Positions 58,640 through 64,000 of a stretch of 64,000 nt of DNA are shown in pieces. Origin of the DNA: Margaritifera margaritifera (lineage: Eukaryota > Mollusca > Bivalvia > Unionida > Margaritiferidae); contig JAQPZY010001626.1 in assembly GCA_029931535.1 (NCBI GenBank), forward strand, positions 4,790,501 to 4,854,500, read 5' to 3'. Position 1 is the first letter of the stretch. Each line of letters begins with the position of its first letter. The notes beneath the pieces are model-generated. The model made no database searches, was not told the origin of the DNA, and was given only the letters and a program-made list of their open reading frames with translations. Both the position numbers and the translations under genes were made by a program.

Positions 58640-58785
58640 AGATTTTACTTCCAGTTTCCCACTCTTTGACCAATGTGTCAGCAACCTTTTGGTAGTTGAA
58701 AGTGAAACTCAATTTCAACAAACTGTTAACTACCACAAGGTTGCTGACACATTGGTCAAAGAGCGGGAAACTGGAAGTAAAATCT
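58640..58785. repeat. Near-perfect hairpin, 58-bp arms, 30-bp loop
   Basis: Arm 58,640-58,697 and arm 58,728-58,785 are reverse complements with two mismatches, starting AGATTTTACTTCCAGTTTCC. The loop contains GAAACTCAATTTC, itself partly self-complementary. It could be a foldback MITE or a hairpin RNA precursor; there is no coding content. Confidence 0.95.
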
Positions 58786-58989
58786 AGTTAGGGGCCTGTC
58801 TGATCTTGAGACAGGGCTGATCAAATCTTTTTTTTCATCCAGGTATCCAAGACAAGAAGTTTCAGAAAAGTCACTTGTCCCACCTGCCTTTTCACTTGTC
58901 CCATAATTTCAATCACTTGCTGACATTTGATGAATCTTGTCTTGTTACTTTTAATGGTACTTTAGGCACATCAATGGCTATATTTTGCA

Positions 58990-59116
58990 GAGGAAATTGG
59001 AGCTATGTGCTTTTCCCAAGGACACACAGAGGCATTCAACCCTGAGTTGCCTGGGCAGGTATGGAACCTGCAACCCTTAGATTATGAGTGATCCTCTACC
59101 AACTAAGCTACCATGA
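58990..59116 (-). repeat. tRNA-derived SINE, minus strand
   Basis: On the minus strand: A box TAGCTTAGTTGGTAGAGGAT, B box GGTTCCATACC, then the TGTGTCCTTGGGAAAAGCAC module shared with the SINEs at 150-310 and 28,848-28,990. Confidence 0.8.
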
Positions 59117-60265
59117 TACTCTGAGATTTAATTAAATGTATGCAGGTTAATGCATGGAAAGAACAAATGAAATTATGTACAACATTTTTATTTCTGCAAA
59201 TCGCTTAAGTTGTCAAAAACATTGTTTGGTATTATAATTTTTGCTAGTTTAGTTACGTATGTTTTAGCAGCTGGATTTGAGAGAATGTTTATATACATGT
59301 CTGCCACACGGTAGCATCAGGACTTCCATCAGCAAGAGTGGAAGGGAATTTACTGGAATTCAGACTTCCTTAACTTCTTCTCTCAAGACTTGATCAATTG
59401 ACAGAACAAAGCTTTTTAGCCCTGAGTCTGTTCTAAGTTCAAACCATTCTTCTCCTGAAGTGCACTCAGCATTTTCATATCAGAAAGTGGTTTTTTATAA
59501 TAGGCTAAGGTGTATGCTGTGTTAAAGAGAGCTCTCTTTTTTCATTTCATTCTCATTTAGTTTTAAAAAGACCTTTCCTAGTGGAGTGTCAGCAGCTATA
59601 ACAACAGGGATTTTCTGCACATGCTGGCTATTGTCATGCAGATACTGTGCTGCCCACAGGCCTTATGAGGTCCAGATTTGTATGGGACTTGATTGGTTCA
59701 ATCCTAAATTTGTCAGTTCCATTTGCCAAATACACTGGTTGAATTTCCAACCTGTGCCAGTTTGGGATATTGTTTGCAATAACTGCAGAACATTTTTCCT
59801 CAGAATCGATGAATTCAAGTCATGGATAATTATCAATCCAATGTGACTAGCAATCCCAGTCAAATTGTTTTAAGATGTTAAAATTTAATGAAACTTATTC
59901 CAAATTAAAAAGCTTATTGAAACCTCTTCAGAACAGTTCAAATTGTCAAGATATCTCTACTTGAACCAAAGTTACAATAAAAACTTTAAGTTGACAAGAA
60001 TTGAGTCATTTTCTGACTTTTTAGTTTACTTATATAATGCCCGGTTTGTTTTGCAGGACGACTGACCTAAAACTAGGGTGAAATGATATATCAATGCATC
60101 AGTACTTTTGCTGTATCAATACAAGAGGTGAAGAATCGATATAAAACAATACCTACTCTATACAACTTACTTTAATCTTCAGTAGTCATGAACAATTATT
60201 AATTGTTTCCCTTTTTATTTTTTAAATTGAGAATTTGTCCAAGACAGCCTTTGCAGGTAAAGGCA
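59117..60265. other. Unresolved; no supported gene
   Basis: An 86-codon open stretch at 59,586-59,846 (+) and a 66-codon stretch opposite it (59,663-59,863) lack recognisable motifs. A CATTTAG acceptor-like site lies at about 59,558-59,564. Not enough to call an exon. Confidence 0.4.
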
Positions 60266-60906
60266 CACCTACTCGCCTTCTACAAATTAACACAAGGTGA
60301 CTAACTCACATGGTTCGCAAACTGTCCCCCACACCCGATTCCGTGCAAATTATTTTATCCTGTCAGCATGTTCAGCCACTGATAACATATATCAACGTAA
60401 AGGAGACATTCCGGACTTGTTCCCCATGTATGAATGAAGTACTTTACTGATCATTTAATAACCTTTTTTATGCGAATTTTCTCTGTTGCTTTATATCCTG
60501 TCAACTTTGCTCTAATTTGAAGGCTACACTTCTAGTGTGTCACGCAGTGAAATATGTTACATTCAGTTTTGATTGGTAATTATTGTTTGTTCCAGTCTGG
60601 GGTAAACAATTACCACAAATCAGAGCTAATGTGGCTTATTCACTGCGTGACACACCAGAAGTATTGTCATCCTAACAGATACAAAGCAACAGACAAACTT
60701 CATGCAAAAGTGGTTATTAAATGATCTGTAAAGTACTTAAATCATATATGGGGAACAAATTTAGATTGTCTCCTTTTACGTTGATATATGTAATCAATGA
60801 CTAAACATGCTGACGGGGTAAACAATTAGCACAGAATCGGTGAGGGGGAGATTTAAAACTGCAAAAGTTTGTCACCTTGTGTTAATTGGTAAACGGGGAG
60901 TTAGTG
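60266..60906. repeat. ~640-bp foldback palindrome
   Basis: Matching inverted pairs in mirrored order: ACAAATTAACACAAGGTGAC (60,282) with GTCACCTTGTGTTAATTGGT; TCAACGTAAAGGAGAC (60,393) with GTCTCCTTTTACGTTGA; GATCATTTAATAACC with GGTTATTAAATGATC; GTGTGTCACGCAGTGAA with TTCACTGCGTGACACAC. The arms meet at about 60,587-60,604, leaving almost no loop. Noncoding, with diverged arms. Confidence 0.92.
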
Positions 60907-61823
60907 TTGTCAGTAGTTTTCTATTTTCACTGACAGAAACGAGTACCTGTGGCCACGGCAGTTGTTTTGCATCTGCAGGAAGTACAATATGATGGATTTG
61001 GTTGTTAGTCATCTCCGCTTCCACACCCAGACTTGTTTTAGATTAGATTTTCCTTGCACGAGGAAATTGCACTATTTCTTATGCTTTGAAGATAACACTG
61101 TAATGCCTTCCAAATTGCAGTGAAGACATGAAATAAGATGTTTTTAAAGCATTCATGCAATGCAAAATAAAGGGCGTGGTGACCAAGATGAGTCCTGCAT
61201 CCAATCAAATTGAGCACCCTGAAATGGCCTAAAAGGTTTGAATTACAATCAATGCCAACCAACAGGTAGTCTGTTTGGAAGTACTTTAATTATCTTCTTG
61301 AGGATGAGAGTGACATATGAACAGACGATAAGTCTATGTCTGTAATCTGCATAGTGGAAATACAACCAATATGTCAACACATAATAAACAGCACCACCCT
61401 ACCACTGAAAAACCTTCTAAAAATGAAAAGATCATCAAGTTAAGATGCATATCGATAATGTATCACATATCATGCTGTGTATCACAAATCATATCTATAC
61501 GCGGCACAGGTGTATTGTTTCACCCCTACCTAAAACCAAGAATATTTTTCATTAAAATGTTGTCACTTTTATTTTTTAAGATATTACTATGAAATTTGGC
61601 ATTTCTATGTAAATTTGCTTGCTGAATGCATTATTCCAGAGATTTTTTTGCATGTGTAGGTAATAATGAATTAACTAAGAAACATTTATATAAAAATTCT
61701 TCCATCTTATTTAAAAACTTTGTAACTAGGTGTCTATAGTACATAGTGATATATAAAAAAAATAAGCTGCTTGTCTAATCTGTTCTTTTTTTTTTTATAT
61801 CACACTGCCTTGAGTTCATGTAT
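60907..61823. other. Spacer; no gene seen
   Basis: AT-rich, short ORFs only. Confidence 0.5.
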
Positions 61824-63236
61824 CAGTGATCTCCCCAGAAATTTTCGATAGCATCGGGGTACGCAGGTTTGGGTCATAAAATGTTTTACAAAGCGCGCGT
61901 TAACGTCATAAAAGTAAAACAAATTAATATCAATGAAATAAAAAGAAGTGCATATATTTACATAGTATTTTTTATTTACCTAGGTTATAACAGTAACAAC
62001 AATGCATATCTCATTTATTTCTTAATTTAAATAAATGATATTCGTCTTTTCTTCATTTCACCATATAAACTGACTGCAACATCACAATTAAAGTCTTTTA
62101 AGGGTTGTCCTTCAGTACTGATTGTCATCAGGTAGTTCAGTACCCTCTGTGACAACCTGTTCCTTAAAACACTCTTAATTCTATTCATTGAGGAGAATGA
62201 CCTTTCACAATCTGAAAAAAATGGAACATAAAATTTATTAATGGATGTAGAAAAAAGAGACAAATATACCTGAATCCTAATTAAGTTAATTACCATGGAA
62301 AAATTCTTCCGGCACAATTTAAACAGCATACCTGCAAAATATATATGTAATTACATAGTCTTATTTTCAAGAATTTGATATAGACCGGGTGGAATAAACT
62401 TTTGAGGTCATGACTTCACTGAATAATAAGTAAGAATATGGATGAAATTATTTTAGTTATATTTATAAAGGAATACTTTTTATTTATATCTTTTCAAAAG
62501 AGGTAAAACTGGAAGATACAGATTGTTCAGTTTATTACTTGGATAGACAGAAAAGAGAAATTAATAGGGCAGCACTCACTTAAGTTAGCAATATGGAAAA
62601 CTTACCATCCGATCCAGCAATTTCCACCCAAGGGAATAACGTCTTCCATTCATTATTAAATCCCGTCCTTCGTTTCTTGATATCATTCTTTTTGGAAATC
62701 ATGCTGGTGCTATCGGAATCAGAATCACTGCCACTATTCATGACGCTAATTTCTGATTGTCGTAACCAGGCCAACATCGGGCTAGCCGGGCGCTGGGTAA
62801 TTTTTCGTTTCTTGGAAGGTGTTGTGTTCATTTTTCACAATAATTTTTAATTTAATCGGTGTAACTGCTTTGACTGTTAATGAAAACGACTGACATATAT
62901 ATAACACACTACCAGTAGACTCCATTGTTGCTCGCCAATCACGTGACTAGGTGCAGACGAAACCCTCACCAAAGGTCACGCACAATGGATAATGGTTAAG
63001 TGAGTGAGCAATTATCCTGGATTATCTTAATAAAATACCCCAGAAGAGGTAAGAACAGGTGTCGTTTGAGTGGGGCTTTAAATTAGGTGACAGGATGTTT
63101 GTTTAACAGATTAATTTTATAAGGGTAGTGGGAAACATCAAAGCGTAGCGGCAGGTTCTAAAGCGTCGGGGTTATTGAAGTTTGAAACGATAGCGTAGTG
63201 GGCCCGCTATGGTAAAAGGCCCTCGGGAGAACACTG
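61824..63236 (-). mobile_element. hAT transposon, internally deleted
   Basis: Left end CAGTGATCTCCCCAG and right end (read inward) CAGTGTTCTCCCGAG form terminal inverted repeats. Looser similarity includes ATAGC about 25 bp in. TGTAT flanks both ends as a 5-bp direct repeat (61,819-61,823 and 63,237-63,241). Classic hATs give 8 bp, but a 5-bp group has been described. Subterminal AGCG(T)AGCGG-like words repeat at 63,145-63,205. Inside, on the minus strand, are the two ends of a hAT transposase with the middle missing. Confidence 0.8.
62027..62831 (-). CDS. Remnant hAT transposase, two exons, N-terminus joined to hATC domain
   Basis: Exon 1 (62,831-62,606) encodes 75 codons: basic MNTTPSKKRKITQRP, acidic Ser/Asp run, then FNNEWKTLFPWVEIAGSD, the segment normally just before the BED/TTF zinc finger. 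It ends at G|GTAAGT. Exon 2 (62,211-62,027) follows TTTTTTTCAG and encodes CERSFSSMNRIK, LRNRLSQRVLNYLM and the C-terminus, the hATC dimerisation domain (ZNF862/KIAA1586-like). Phases match, giving 136 residues from a 411-nt frame. Zinc finger and DDE catalytic core are absent, so it cannot transpose. If made, it might dimerise with full-length transposase; that is inference. Confidence 0.6.
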
Positions 63237-64000
63237 TGTATATTTACAATTAAACATTCCATTATTATAAAAATTTCTACTGTAACAGTTCTTTCTGGCA
63301 CTCTTCATCAGTCTGTGTGCTCACATTTAATTTAATCTAGCTATGCATACTTTTTCCATCTCTGGTTCCTGCAAAAATTACTTTTAATTTATGCTTTCCT
63401 CAAATATAGATTGAATGTTATTTGATTGCTACTGGAGTTTGATTTGTCAGGGCTGCTGGTGGTTCAAACAACTTTTTCCAAAAGGTCGCATACATTTTTG
63501 AAGCCAGCAACAATTTTCATATGGCCTAATTTGTTTCTTTGTTTACAAAGTCTGGTGATTGTTGTTGGCAAAGATTTTTGATTCACTGTATTTGAATGTT
63601 AGGTCCAACTTTAAAGCCACATTAATAAGTTCACTAGCGGCTCTATTTGAATTCTCAAGAAAAGTTTTAATTTCTAATACAACTCCATTTTGAAGATTGG
63701 ACGTGGTTCAAAACTTTTTCTTTTGTCAAGTCATATTTCTGGCAGAAGGGACCTGGATAATCCATTATGCATGACAAAAAGGACCAAAAGGCTAGAACAG
63801 CTTGGAATATATGTATTACCAGGATAGCTTGCATAGACATCAATCTAAAAATTGACAAGCTATTGTTCCATATATGTAGTATAAAAAAAAAATTAAAATA
63901 ATTTTAAAAAGGGAGTGTGTAATTTTCGTTCATAATCAAAACAATTATTATTATTTATTAATCATTTTATTATTTTTTAGCAACTGTTTTCTGTAAAAAA
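63237..64000. other. Unresolved right edge
   Basis: Minus-strand reading frames at 63,858-63,667 and beyond (FCQKYDLTKEKVLNHVQ, SSKWSCI; then in another frame ASELINVALKLDLTFKYSES) look like fragments of one decayed protein, family not recognised. Confidence 0.3.

Noticed and set aside
59586..59863. Exon candidates on both strands
   Set aside because: Short open stretches without a matching splice phase partner or recognisable domain.

Overview
This window is an animal nuclear genome, AT-rich and full of microsatellites, minisatellites and decayed transposons. Intron-split genes, an arginase, a Maverick/Polinton, a Ty3/gypsy relic, several LINE families, tRNA-derived SINEs and a hAT element all fit a marine invertebrate, most likely a lophotrochozoan such as a bivalve mollusc. 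The taxon is an inference from element content, not something read directly. I see no bacterial operon, CRISPR array or rRNA.

Layout. (1) 0.9-14.5 kb: one intact host gene, a seven-exon arginase on the + strand (322 codons, all catalytic metal ligands present). Its introns carry minisatellites, a broken multicopy zinc-finger-type gene on the opposite strand (intron 4) and a LINE scrap (intron 6). Intron 4 starts with a GC donor. (2) 14.5-18.8 kb: intergenic, with a 60-bp tandem array interrupted by an ~840-bp insertion. (3) 18.8-23.7 kb, minus strand: small, closely spaced, virus-like ORFs (three SAP/HeH-like repeats, Cys-rich mini-proteins, three ORFs of unknown function) split by a 5'-truncated L1-type LINE. 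I read this as a relic of a Polinton/adintovirus-like element. (4) 24.5-32.5 kb: a direct segmental duplication of a minisatellite-rich block, flanking a quiet stretch with a SINE and two more satellite arrays. (5) 34.1-38.1 kb: a heavily mutated Ty3/gypsy retrotransposon (protease, RT, RNase H, integrase). (6) 39.5-40.35 kb: satellite arrays in inverted orientation, sharing a unit with 29.4-29.6 kb. (7) 40.7-50.3 kb: a decayed Polinton on the + strand in the order PolB, unknown ORFs, packaging ATPase, small ORF, minor capsid and pX-like fragments, major capsid, small zinc-binding ORF. An oppositely oriented CCHC-knuckle ORF lies at its left. No integrase was found. (8) 50.7-57.0 kb: tandem, truncated copies of one RNase H-bearing LINE with modular UTRs. 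(9) 57.7-64 kb: a possible first exon of an unidentified gene, a near-perfect 58-bp-arm hairpin, a SINE, a ~640-bp foldback palindrome, and an internally deleted hAT element (61,824-63,236) with terminal inverted repeats, 5-bp flanking direct repeats and a still-spliceable 136-residue remnant transposase.

Only arginase looks like a working cellular gene: it hydrolyses L-arginine to ornithine and urea, probably in the cytosol. Everything else recognisable is mobile-element or endogenous-virus-like sequence in different stages of decay. The most unusual items are the hAT deletion derivative with compatible splice phases, the two hairpin elements, the inverted satellite arrays and the virus-like minus-strand cluster split by a LINE.
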